A DNA stretch of 64,000 bases, taken from Desulfosporosinus sp. GTDB taxonomy: Bacteria > Bacillota > Desulfitobacteriia > Desulfitobacteriales > Desulfitobacteriaceae. Positions 46,637-54,011 of this stretch are shown here, in pieces (positions within the stretch are counted from its first letter, which is position 1; the number at the start of each line of letters is the position of its first letter). Position numbers and translations under genes: made by a program. The DNA lies in contig JAIMKP010000001.1 of NCBI GenBank assembly GCA_020692355.1, positions 1 through 64,000 of the forward strand. The letters are read 5' to 3'. Below the pieces are notes generated by a model that did not search any database, was not told where the DNA came from, and saw nothing but the letters and a program-made list of their open reading frames with translations.

Positions 46637-46687
46637 GAATACGGAGGGATTCCACTTACAAACTGGGTCTGAACTCCTTCCGTATTC
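46637..46687. other. Stem-loop just after the permease gene
   Basis: GAATACGGAGG (46637-46647) pairs with CCTTCCGTATTC (46676-46687) with one bulged base. It is 16 bases past the permease stop and has no clear T-run, so it may be a processing or stability element. With the hairpin at 46541 it fills the otherwise empty 207-base gap. Confidence 0.45.
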
Positions 46688-46702
46688 CCTTCCCAAATTC
46701 GT

Positions 46703-48046
46703 CTAGTTGATTATAAAGTGCAAAATAAACAAGACCGTCATGGTATAGGTTACCGCATTGTTTTCTTTGAAACGGCCTGTAACGAGTTTGATAATCGTGT
46801 AAGACATGAAACCAAAAGCCAAACCTTGAGCGATCGAGAAAGTCAACGGCATCATGATGATGGTCATAAACGCCGGAATCGCTTCCGTAAAGTCATCAAA
46901 ACGAATATGCACCACTTCGCTCATCATCAGGGTACCGACCAAGATCAACACCGGGGCCGTCGCTTCTGCCGGAATTAATCCGACCAGGGGCGCAAAGATG
47001 ATCGATACGGCAAACAATACCGCTACGGTCACGGCCGTCAAACCCGTTTTCCCACCTTCGGCCACACCGGAGGCACTCTCAATGTAACTGGTCACCGTCG
47101 GGGTTCCCATAACCGAACCAACCATAGTACCAATGGAATCCGCCAAAAGCGCGCGACCCGCACGGGGCAAATTCCCGTCTTTATCCAGCAAGCCCGCTTT
47201 ACGGGTTACTCCCAGCAAGGTACCAATATTGTCGAAGAGGTCAACAAACGTAAAGGCAAATAAAATGGAAATTAGACCGTAATTGAAAACTCCCATAATA
47301 TCAAGTTGTCCAAAGACTGGGGCGACAGCCTTGAAGGGATTTATTGGAGCTATGACATTACTGATGTTGGTCGGGGGTGGATATATTCCTGTAATCATAC
47401 CCATTACAGTGGTTAACAGGATCCCGATGAGCAAGCCGCCCTTGACCCGTTTGGCCATCATCCAACCCGTTACGATGAAGCCAAAGACTGCAAGGAGCAC
47501 ATGGGGAGACTTCATATCTCCCAGGGCCACAAACGTGGCCTTATCGGCAATGACAATCCCAGCATCTTTCAAGCCGATAAAGGCGATAAACAAGCCAATT
47601 CCGACTCCGATAGATAAGCGCAACACTTGTGGCACGCCTTCGATGATCCATTCCCGAACTTTAGTCACCGTGAGTAGAAAGAAGACTAATCCAGAAATAA
47701 ACACGGCTCCCAGGGCTGTTTGCCAAGGTAGTTTCATACCGATGACCACAGCATAGGTGAAAAAGGCATTAAGTCCCATTCCTGGAGCCAGCGCAATCGG
47801 ATAATTCGCCACAAATCCCATGATTAAGGTGGCAATCGCTGCCGAAATCGCCGTAGCTGCAAATGTAGCCTGAATCGGCATACCGGCATCTTTCAAAATG
47901 CTCGGGTTGACAAACAAGATATAGGCCATCGTCACAAAGGTGGTCACTCCGGCTAATAACTCTGTCCGCATTGAGGTATTCATCTCACTCAAGTGAAAGA
48001 TACGTTCCAATGCTCCTTGTGGCTTTTCATTGTGCGCAGTTGACAT
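46703..48046 (-). CDS. NCS2-family purine permease (AzgA/PbuG-like)
   Basis: 447-residue transporter with about 12 to 14 membrane segments. The N-terminal FHLSEMNTSMRTELLAGVTTF, AYILFVNPSILKDAG and APGMGLNAFFTYAVV segments are those of the AzgA/PbuG branch, which takes up adenine, guanine and hypoxanthine by proton symport. TVTSYIESASGVAEGGKTGLTA (read in parts) is the substrate-site helix. The ATG at 48046 has a GGGAGGG site. It follows the hydroxylase genes, so it is likely in the riboswitch-controlled unit. Confidence 0.93.
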   Translation of the reverse strand: MSTAHNEKPQGALERIFHLSEMNTSMRTELLAGVTTFVTMAYILFVNPSILKDAGMPIQATFAATAISAAIATLIMGFVANYPIALAPGMGLNAFFTYAVVIGMKLPWQTALGAVFISGLVFFLLTVTKVREWIIEGVPQVLRLSIGVGIGLFIAFIGLKDAGIVIADKATFVALGDMKSPHVLLAVFGFIVTGWMMAKRVKGGLLIGILLTTVMGMITGIYPPPTNISNVIAPINPFKAVAPVFGQLDIMGVFNYGLISILFAFTFVDLFDNIGTLLGVTRKAGLLDKDGNLPRAGRALLADSIGTMVGSVMGTPTVTSYIESASGVAEGGKTGLTAVTVAVLFAVSIIFAPLVGLIPAEATAPVLILVGTLMMSEVVHIRFDDFTEAIPAFMTIIMMPLTFSIAQGLAFGFMSYTIIKLVTGRFKENNAVTYTMTVLFILHFIIN

Positions 48047-48134
48047 GCACAGCCCTCCCAATAATTTTTTCCCCACAGTCACTTCTTAATTCCTACAGAA
48101 GTGTGTTCTTGTGCTGTCTTCACTATTCAATTGT

Positions 48135-49166
48135 TTAGCTATCTATGTTCTGACGCATCCCTCCTTCTCCAAATGTTCGTTCCTTCTCCACCAAAGCGGC
48201 CAGAATTTTTTCTGGCGTAGCCGGCAAAGAAGTGATACGCACTCCTACAGCATCGTAGATGGCGTTGACCACCGCAGCCAGAGTTGGAACCATCGCCGGT
48301 TCTCCCAACCCTTTGGCCCCGTAAGGGCCGGTGATCTCCTCCTCCTCTACGATGATGGTTTGTATATTAGGCACATCTAAGGCCGTAGGAATCAAATAAC
48401 TCGAGAAAGCGGGATTCTTAATCACTCCTTCATGAAGCTCAACTTCCTCCATGAGAGCATACCCTACCCCTTGCGCAACCGCCCCCGCGATCTGGCCCTC
48501 TACTTGGGTCGGATTGATCGCGCGCCCAACATCGTGAGCCGCAATGATACGCAAGACCTGAACCAGGCCTGTCTCCGTGTCCACCTCGACCTCCGCTACC
48601 TGAGCGCCAAAGGCATAGGGCCAATACGGTGCCCCCTGTCCGTTCTCCCTATCTACCGGGGTCGTGCGGGCTGTTGAACTTTCCGCACTGATAAAGCGTT
48701 CTCCGTGGAGACGTGCTTGAAATACCATATCCGCTAAAGGCTGACGACGGGATGGATCCCCGATTACACCAATCCAGCCTTCCTTAAGTTCGATCCCTTG
48801 GGCTGACGTACAGGAAAACTCGTGCGCCGCATGATCCAGTAAACGCTCTTTCGCTTCCCGGACCGCCTTTAGCACCGCGTTTCCCGTATTATACGTGTGC
48901 CGGGTGGCCGCAGAAGTTCCGGAATCAGGGGTCGTATCCGTATCCCCCGTAATCACGGTAATATCTTGGGGCTCCAGCCCTAATTCTTCAGCTGCTATTT
49001 GCGCAAAAACCGTACTGCTGCCCTGTCCGACATCAACAGCGCCTGTCGAGACCGTCGCCGAACCGTCATCATGAATTTCAACAAAAGCGCTGGAAACATC
49101 CGGGAAACCATTACCATACCCGGTCCCATACCAGCCACATCCGAGGCCGATCCCCCGTTTCTTCAT
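48135..49166 (-). CDS. Molybdenum hydroxylase, molybdopterin chain C-terminal half (NdhM-like split subunit)
   Basis: 343-residue protein equal to the C-terminal half of a xanthine dehydrogenase large subunit. It holds the pterin segment (TGAVDVGQGSSTVFAQIAAEELG, read in parts), DTDTTPDSGTSAATRHTY, and the active-site Glu at about 289 in AKGLGEPAMVP, equal to bovine Glu1261. The ATG at 49166 overlaps the stop of the upstream half (ATGA) with AAGGGGG before it, so the split is a coupled gene pair and not a frameshift. This layout matches the NdhL/NdhM pair of the four-subunit selenium-containing nicotinate dehydrogenase of Eubacterium barkeri. Purine context argues for a xanthine/purine substrate. 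Confidence 0.9.
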   Translation of the reverse strand: MKKRGIGLGCGWYGTGYGNGFPDVSSAFVEIHDDGSATVSTGAVDVGQGSSTVFAQIAAEELGLEPQDITVITGDTDTTPDSGTSAATRHTYNTGNAVLKAVREAKERLLDHAAHEFSCTSAQGIELKEGWIGVIGDPSRRQPLADMVFQARLHGERFISAESSTARTTPVDRENGQGAPYWPYAFGAQVAEVEVDTETGLVQVLRIIAAHDVGRAINPTQVEGQIAGAVAQGVGYALMEEVELHEGVIKNPAFSSYLIPTALDVPNIQTIIVEEEEITGPYGAKGLGEPAMVPTLAAVVNAIYDAVGVRITSLPATPEKILAALVEKERTFGEGGMRQNIDS

Positions 49167-50434
49167 GACGCATCCCCCTTCGTTGCCAAATAGGGTGTCA
49201 ATGCCTGCAGACATTTTGCCATACCCACGCTGGATGTGAGCATCTGGCCCGTCGCTGTCACGCTGCCGACATGAAAGATGTTGCGCAAACGCATTTCCAG
49301 TGGAGAAAGTCCAAGTGCTTCCGCCAATAGATCCATTTGACTCTCATATGCCAAGACCGGCTGCGCTGCTCCAAAGGCGCGCATCGCTCCTGAATAAGGG
49401 TTATTGGTCAAAACAGCATAGCTGTCAATCTGAACGTTAGGAATTTCATACGGTCCTGTCGCATGAATTGCCGCCTTGCGCACAACATTGGGACTCCAGG
49501 AAGAATAAGCTCCCGCATCACCAATAATCTTGGCCTCCAGAGCCACAAGCTTTCCATCCTTGGTCGCTCCCGTTTTATAATACAAGCGCATCGGATGGCG
49601 TTTGCTGTGAGACAAAAACGATTCCGTACGGGTATTCTCCATCTTGATGGGTTTTCTGAGCGTCCAGGCCATCAAACCGGCGATGATTTGGAGCGAAATG
49701 TCCTCACGTCCACCGAAGGCACCCCCGACTGCCATCGTCTTCACCCGAACTTGACTATATTTCAAACCTAGAGCATGGGCAATTTCTCCACGATCATAAT
49801 GGGCATACTGTGTCGCAACTTTCACGACTAGATGTCCCCGTTCGTCCACATAAGCCAATACCGCTTCTGGCTGCAGAAAAGCATGATCAAGCATTTGTGT
49901 GCGGTATTCTTTTTCCACCACAACATCCGCCTTGGTCCAGCCCGCTTGCATATCCCCACGCCGAATCGGCAGATGATAAAGGACATTGGAGGGACCATGC
50001 ATATCGGGATGCAGCGCGGGGGCATCTGGCTTCATCGCTTCCTCCGGATCAAACAATCCTGGCAGGATTTCATAGTCCACTTCGACCCGGGCAATGGCCT
50101 CGCGGGCAATCTTCTCCGTCTCAGCCGCAACCGCGGCAATGGGATCCCCCACCATGCGTACGCATTCAGACACGAGTACCTGCTGATCACGAAATAGTAC
50201 ACCATGGGCATTATGAGGAACATTCTCAGCCGTAAAAACTCCTACCACTCCGGGCAGAGCCGCCGCTGCCCGAACGTTTACACTCCGGATATGGGCATGA
50301 GCATGGGGGCTGCGCAGGACTGCGCCGTAAAGTTCTCCCGGACGATTCACATCCGCCGGAAAGTGTGTTTCGCCCAGAACCTTGCCCCAGCCGTCTTCCC
50401 GTTCAATGCGGGTTCCAACCACAGCTTCGTTCAT
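49163..50434 (-). CDS. Molybdenum hydroxylase, molybdopterin chain N-terminal half (NdhL-like split subunit)
   Basis: 423-residue N-terminal half of the hydroxylase large chain. It has the entry domain (GKVLGETHFPADVNRPGELY; PHAHAHIRSVNV) and the first Mo-site domain with VGGAFGGREDISLQ and SGAMRAFGAAQP. Glu244 and Arg352 here correspond to bovine xanthine oxidase Glu802 and Arg880, residues that position purines. It ends where the cofactor domain's second half would begin (SSVGMAKCLQALTPYL), and the remainder is the next gene. It overlaps the Fe-S gene by ATGA at the front and the second half by ATGA at the back. Confidence 0.92.
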   Translation of the reverse strand: MNEAVVGTRIEREDGWGKVLGETHFPADVNRPGELYGAVLRSPHAHAHIRSVNVRAAAALPGVVGVFTAENVPHNAHGVLFRDQQVLVSECVRMVGDPIAAVAAETEKIAREAIARVEVDYEILPGLFDPEEAMKPDAPALHPDMHGPSNVLYHLPIRRGDMQAGWTKADVVVEKEYRTQMLDHAFLQPEAVLAYVDERGHLVVKVATQYAHYDRGEIAHALGLKYSQVRVKTMAVGGAFGGREDISLQIIAGLMAWTLRKPIKMENTRTESFLSHSKRHPMRLYYKTGATKDGKLVALEAKIIGDAGAYSSWSPNVVRKAAIHATGPYEIPNVQIDSYAVLTNNPYSGAMRAFGAAQPVLAYESQMDLLAEALGLSPLEMRLRNIFHVGSVTATGQMLTSSVGMAKCLQALTPYLATKGDAS

Positions 50435-50895
50435 CGCGCTACCTCTTCAGCCGCTCTTTGCACCGCTTTTACGATTTTATCGTAGCCTGTACAACGGCAC
50501 AAATTCCCAGACATGGCCTCCTTAATCTCCTCTTCCGATGGCTGCGAATTTCTATCCAGTAACGCTTTCGCCGACAAGATCATGCCGGGCGTGCAAAATC
50601 CACACTGAACCGCTCCCAGCTCCACAAAGGATTTCTGTAAAGGATGGGGATGTAAGCGATCCCCGACGCCTTCAATCGTCATCAGTTCGTGTCCCACGGC
50701 TTGCGCCGCCAAGACCAAACAGGAATTCACAGCTTTACCGTCCATAAGGATCGTACAAGCACCGCACTCACCTTCGCCACAGCCTTCCTTCGTACCGATC
50801 AGACCCAAGCGGTTTCGTAATACGTCAAGCAAGCGTTCATCCGGTTCCACCACCAACCGGAAATCCTGTTCATTAACCCGGAGTTCAATATTCAT
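50431..50895 (-). CDS. Molybdenum hydroxylase, [2Fe-2S] subunit
   Basis: 154-residue subunit with both cluster motifs of the xanthine dehydrogenase family. The plant-type cluster uses Cys39, 44, 47 and 59 (GCGEGECGACTILMDG...SC). The second cluster uses Cys98, 101, 133 and 135 (CGFCTPGM; CRCTGY). It passes electrons from Mo to the FAD subunit. It lies 13 bases after the FAD gene and overlaps the large chain by four bases. The F-S-L-M gene order equals that of the nicotinate dehydrogenase operon. Confidence 0.96.
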   Translation of the reverse strand: MNIELRVNEQDFRLVVEPDERLLDVLRNRLGLIGTKEGCGEGECGACTILMDGKAVNSCLVLAAQAVGHELMTIEGVGDRLHPHPLQKSFVELGAVQCGFCTPGMILSAKALLDRNSQPSEEEIKEAMSGNLCRCTGYDKIVKAVQRAAEEVAR

Positions 50896-50908
50896 CGTTG
50901 TTCCCCCC

Positions 50909-51733
50909 TCACTCCTGCAACAGCATCAATGCCTGATGCATAACGCCCCCAACAGCCACCGCTTTATAAGGTGCCGAAGCTCGCGTTTTAAGGGTTTCCC
51001 GCACCAGTTCCTGTGATCCACTGATCATCTCTGTCCGCCAGTGCACGTCGAGTTCGCGACCGATAAATCGTGCAGCCAAGGCCGGACTAAGGAAAGCCCG
51101 CTTACCGACCGCTCCGAAAGCTACCCGTAAATCCATCACCGTCTCTCCCTCAGTTTTCAGGGCCACAGCGACGCTGAGTCGAGCAATGGCCAATGCCCTC
51201 CGTCGTCCCAACTTGGCGAAGCCGCTCTGCCATCCTCGCAAGGGCACTAAGAACTTCCAAATTAAAGTTCCTGGAGCTAGCAAGGGATAACGTTCCAAAA
51301 ACACGGCCAGGGAGATGACTTCTTCCCCCGCTTGGCTACGCAAACAGACTTCAGCATCTAGAGCCAGTAAGGCGGGAATGGCATCTGCCGCCGGAGAGCC
51401 ATTGCCCAAATTACCGCCGATCGTTGCCTGATTGCGGATTGCAGGCGAACCCATGGTCTGACCGGCCAGCCAGAGCGCTCGCGCGCTGTCTTGGAGCAAA
51501 TTACTGTCACTTACTTCGCTAAAAGTGACCATGCTTCCCAACTCCAAAACGTCTCCGTTGCGTCGAATCTCCTTCAGCTCAGCCAGATTATGCACATCAA
51601 TAAGGCATTGCGGATTCACTTTTCCTTGCCTCATCTGTAGCACCAGATCGGTCCCCCCGCCTAAAAAGGCCGCTCCGGGACTTTGTCCCAGAGTCACTGC
51701 TTCTTCCACACTGCGCGGTCGGAAATAATCCAT
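50909..51733 (-). CDS. Molybdenum hydroxylase, FAD-binding subunit
   Basis: 274-residue flavoprotein of the CoxM/XdhB family, with FAD-contact motifs FLGGGTDLVLQMRQG (near residues 24-38) and TIGGNLGNGSPAADAIPAL (near 104-122), and a C-terminal CO dehydrogenase flavoprotein domain (LRVAFGAVGKRAFLSP). It presumably hands electrons to NAD(P) or another carrier. It is the first gene after the guanine-class riboswitch, with an AAAGGGGTGG site. The other hydroxylase in the cluster lacks an FAD domain, so this subunit might be shared, but that is speculation. Confidence 0.95.
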   Translation of the reverse strand: MDYFRPRSVEEAVTLGQSPGAAFLGGGTDLVLQMRQGKVNPQCLIDVHNLAELKEIRRNGDVLELGSMVTFSEVSDSNLLQDSARALWLAGQTMGSPAIRNQATIGGNLGNGSPAADAIPALLALDAEVCLRSQAGEEVISLAVFLERYPLLAPGTLIWKFLVPLRGWQSGFAKLGRRRALAIARLSVAVALKTEGETVMDLRVAFGAVGKRAFLSPALAARFIGRELDVHWRTEMISGSQELVRETLKTRASAPYKAVAVGGVMHQALMLLQE

Positions 51734-51810
51734 CGTTCCACCCCTTTTCTTTCGTCGAAAGACCGCATTAAGCGCCTAAAGCGCCTCAAGGAACCTCTAC
51801 TTGCACCAGG

Positions 51811-51932
51811 AAAACAAAACCGGATAACCGCAACAGACTACAAGAGCGACATCACTGTCACGCTCTCATAGTCGGATAATTTACGGTTATCCGGTAGAAA
51901 CTCTCGGACCAATCTCCAAGTATATATGAGAA
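51811..51932 (-). promoter_or_regulatory. Guanine-class purine riboswitch with terminator, predicted ON switch
   Basis: Aptamer at about 51863-51932. It has P1 TCTCATA/TATGAGA, a P2 stem with loop GATTGG, J2/3 AGTTTCTACC, P3 GGATAA/TTATCC with loop CCGTAAA, and J3/1 GACTATG. The C in GACTATG (equal to xpt C74) predicts a guanine/hypoxanthine-type ligand. Loop 2 is one base shorter than the usual GATATGG. Downstream, CGGTTATCCGGT (51819-51830) is exactly complementary to ACCGGATAACCG of J2/3-P3 (51884-51895) and is followed by TTTGTTTT. The 12-bp terminator can form only if P3 is unfolded, so ligand binding should permit transcription of the hydroxylase operon. Confidence 0.9.
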
Positions 51933-52018
51933 TACTATACAATTAATACGCTATTCGATTTCCAGCTTAAAAATCCTTCTGGTTTTCCTGACTTCTGAAA
52001 ATATTTTGTCCTTGCATC

Positions 52019-52855
52019 TTATTTTCCCCAACTTTCCATGATGGCCATGAGTACAGCAGCCCCAATCGCACGGGCTTTCTCAGAAATCGTCCAGCAGTAC
52101 TCTTTCTTAGCACGCGGATCAACATCACCCGTTTTAACTTTTTTCTCAATCGGCGTGCCTGTCCTCAACAATCCGCGCAGCACGCCGTCCAAGGGTGCAA
52201 CCACATTTTCCTGCCCATCAGCCGAATCGATCACACCTAATACATCGCCAGAGCGTACCAACTCACCGATCGAACGAGAAGCACGAAAAACCCCGGCCGC
52301 CGGTGAATAGACCACTCTCTCCCAGGTTTTCCCTCCGATCACTCCCGGTGTACCCGTATTCGGCTCGGCAGTACCCGTATAAAGTATACGCGCTAAGTGA
52401 TGGCCGCGGTTCGTTTCCACAACCGCATCAACATCTTCCCCCGCAGTAAAACCCGGGCCTAGCCCGAACGTGAGGGGAGCCATCTCTCGTTGAGTACCCA
52501 AATTACGCTTAGCCATGATCCCGTCCACCAATACGCTCGGTTTAATCTCCGCCAGGTATATCAATTCAGGATCGATGAGAACTGGGATCTCCCCTGCCTC
52601 CCAAACCTGATCAGACAGCGCTGGAACCTCAATCCGACGTGCGACGACATCCTCAACTTTCCAGCTACCTTCTAACACGGCACTGCCAAAGCAAACAGGC
52701 CAACGCACCATCAGAGGGTGCGCTGTCTCGGTCATAAGCACCCGAAATCCCGCTTTGGTAAGAACCCAGCCTACACCAGACGCCAGCTCCCCGGCACCCC
52801 GTATCAGAATAACCGCTTCACTCCGTTGATGCTTATCATCATGTCTGTTCCTCAT
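52019..52855 (-). CDS. yqeB: YqeB, selenium-dependent molybdenum hydroxylase maturation protein
   Basis: 278-residue protein of the YqeB (EF2563) family, found with selenium-labile molybdenum hydroxylases. It is thought to take part in Mo-site selenation or sulfuration. An N-terminal Rossmann-like loop is visible (ILIRGAGELASGVGWVLTKAGF, read in parts), then LEGSWKVEDVVARR, DGIMAKRNLGTQ, GLGPGFTAGEDVDAVVETNRG (read in parts) and the C-terminal SGDVLGVIDS lipoyl-like segment. It overlaps the upstream XdhC-type gene by 17 bases. It supports reading the neighbouring hydroxylases as selenium enzymes. Confidence 0.9.
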   Translation of the reverse strand: MRNRHDDKHQRSEAVILIRGAGELASGVGWVLTKAGFRVLMTETAHPLMVRWPVCFGSAVLEGSWKVEDVVARRIEVPALSDQVWEAGEIPVLIDPELIYLAEIKPSVLVDGIMAKRNLGTQREMAPLTFGLGPGFTAGEDVDAVVETNRGHHLARILYTGTAEPNTGTPGVIGGKTWERVVYSPAAGVFRASRSIGELVRSGDVLGVIDSADGQENVVAPLDGVLRGLLRTGTPIEKKVKTGDVDPRAKKEYCWTISEKARAIGAAVLMAIMESWGK

Positions 52856-53225
52856 CGCTATGCCCTCCGTTATCTCCTCCGTTGGCTAAATCATGGTCTT
52901 TTCCTGAATTGAAAGGTTGAATGAAGATCTCCATGATGCCACCGCAAACCATCCCATCCTCTTCAGCCACCTCGTGAGTCAAGTTAATCTGCACTGACAG
53001 GGGATCCCCAGTAGCCATAGCTCGAAGGGCGTGCCGCCGAGCCTCCGCTTCGCCGCAACCACCACCGATCGTCCCAACAATCCTTCCGTCTCGGAAAAAC
53101 AGAATCTGAGCTCCCGACTTGCGGGGGGTAGACCCTCGTGTGGCTACGATCGTAGCCATAGCCGCCTGCTCGCCCGGTGTCAAAGTTAAGATCGCCTCGA
53201 TAACTTTATCGTCCACTTTTTCCAT
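52839..53225 (-). CDS. Short XdhC/CoxI-domain protein
   Basis: 128-residue protein made only of the N-terminal XdhC/CoxI domain (ATIVATRGSTPRKSGAQILFF, read in parts; GTIGGGCGEAEARRHA; VCGGIMEIFIQP). In full-length XdhC this domain is fused to a Rossmann domain and delivers sulfurated molybdenum cofactor. The tail (SGKDHDLANGGDNGGHSDEE) is polar and disordered. It overlaps the upstream XdhC-like gene by 20 bases and yqeB by 17, suggesting coupled synthesis of a three-part maturation set. Confidence 0.88.
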   Translation of the reverse strand: MEKVDDKVIEAILTLTPGEQAAMATIVATRGSTPRKSGAQILFFRDGRIVGTIGGGCGEAEARRHALRAMATGDPLSVQINLTHEVAEEDGMVCGGIMEIFIQPFNSGKDHDLANGGDNGGHSDEEQT

Positions 53226-53994
53226 CCCCCTGACTGGCCTTCATATCCTCACTGCGGCCACGATGCCGAACCTTAATGATTTCAGCCATGATACTTACGG
53301 CAATCTCTTCAGGGGTTTGTGCCCCGATATCCAGACCAATGGGGGCATAAACGCAGTCTAACTTCTCTTCACTAAAGCCTTCTTCCCGTAAATCCTGCAT
53401 GAGAGCCTGAACCTTGCGTCGACTTCCGATCATGCCGATATAGGCTGCTTGATGTTGCTTGAATGTTTCGACTAAACAAGTTTTATCATGGCGGTGGCCC
53501 CGCGTCACGATGATCACAAAGGTATTGGCATCAAACCCCAGCTTATGAATCGCCGTTGTGAAGTCCTGGCAAACCACTTGATCGGCCTCAGGAAAACGTG
53601 CCCCATGTGCGAATGCCGGACGATCATCCACCACAGTGACTTGAAAATCCAGCATCTTTCCCATTTTGACAAGGGGGAGAGCAATATGCCCACCCCCCAG
53701 TACCACCAAGCGCAGCTGAGGTAAAATCGGATCTAAAAAAACCTTCAGTCCACCCTCAGGCAAAGCCACCGTCACTAATTGTGGTTCCTTACCTCCCAGT
53801 ACCTTGCTCAGGGAATCTGTCAACACATCAAGGACACGCGGTGGTAGCGTTCCCATCAACTCATGTCCCCGATCATCCATCAAGAAGTTAATCCCGACTG
53901 AACAATCCACTTGTGTGCTTTCGATCACGGTGCCCCAGACACCGAAACGATTGGCTTGAATATATGATCTTAGTTGTTCAAACAGTTTCTTCAT
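53206..53994 (-). CDS. xdhC: XdhC-family molybdenum cofactor insertion protein
   Basis: 262-residue protein with a diverged XdhC N-terminal part (about 1-100) and a clear C-terminal XdhC Rossmann domain: LVVLGGGHIALPLVKMGKML, VDDRPAFAHGARFPEAD, VTRGHRHDKTCL, YIGMIGSRRKV and APIGLDIGAQTPEEIAVSI (read in parts). The family binds molybdenum cofactor and passes it to xanthine dehydrogenase. I use the ATG at 53994 with an AAGGGG site; a GTG seven codons earlier overlaps the upstream stop (GTGA). Confidence 0.92.
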   Translation of the reverse strand: MKKLFEQLRSYIQANRFGVWGTVIESTQVDCSVGINFLMDDRGHELMGTLPPRVLDVLTDSLSKVLGGKEPQLVTVALPEGGLKVFLDPILPQLRLVVLGGGHIALPLVKMGKMLDFQVTVVDDRPAFAHGARFPEADQVVCQDFTTAIHKLGFDANTFVIIVTRGHRHDKTCLVETFKQHQAAYIGMIGSRRKVQALMQDLREEGFSEEKLDCVYAPIGLDIGAQTPEEIAVSIMAEIIKVRHRGRSEDMKASQGDGKSGR

Positions 53995-54011
53995 TGAATT
54001 AACCCCTTCTC

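Noticed and set aside
49150-49214. Frameshift or nonsense mutation splitting the hydroxylase large chain
   Set aside because: The two genes meet as ATGA with a ribosome site before the second ATG, the break falls between domains, and a natural split of this kind is known in nicotinate dehydrogenase.
51949-51964. Second sigma-54 promoter (TGGAAATCGAATAGCG) in front of the riboswitch
   Set aside because: GG and GC have the right spacing and position, but CAC and TTGC are poorly matched. It is only a weak possibility and is not listed as a feature.
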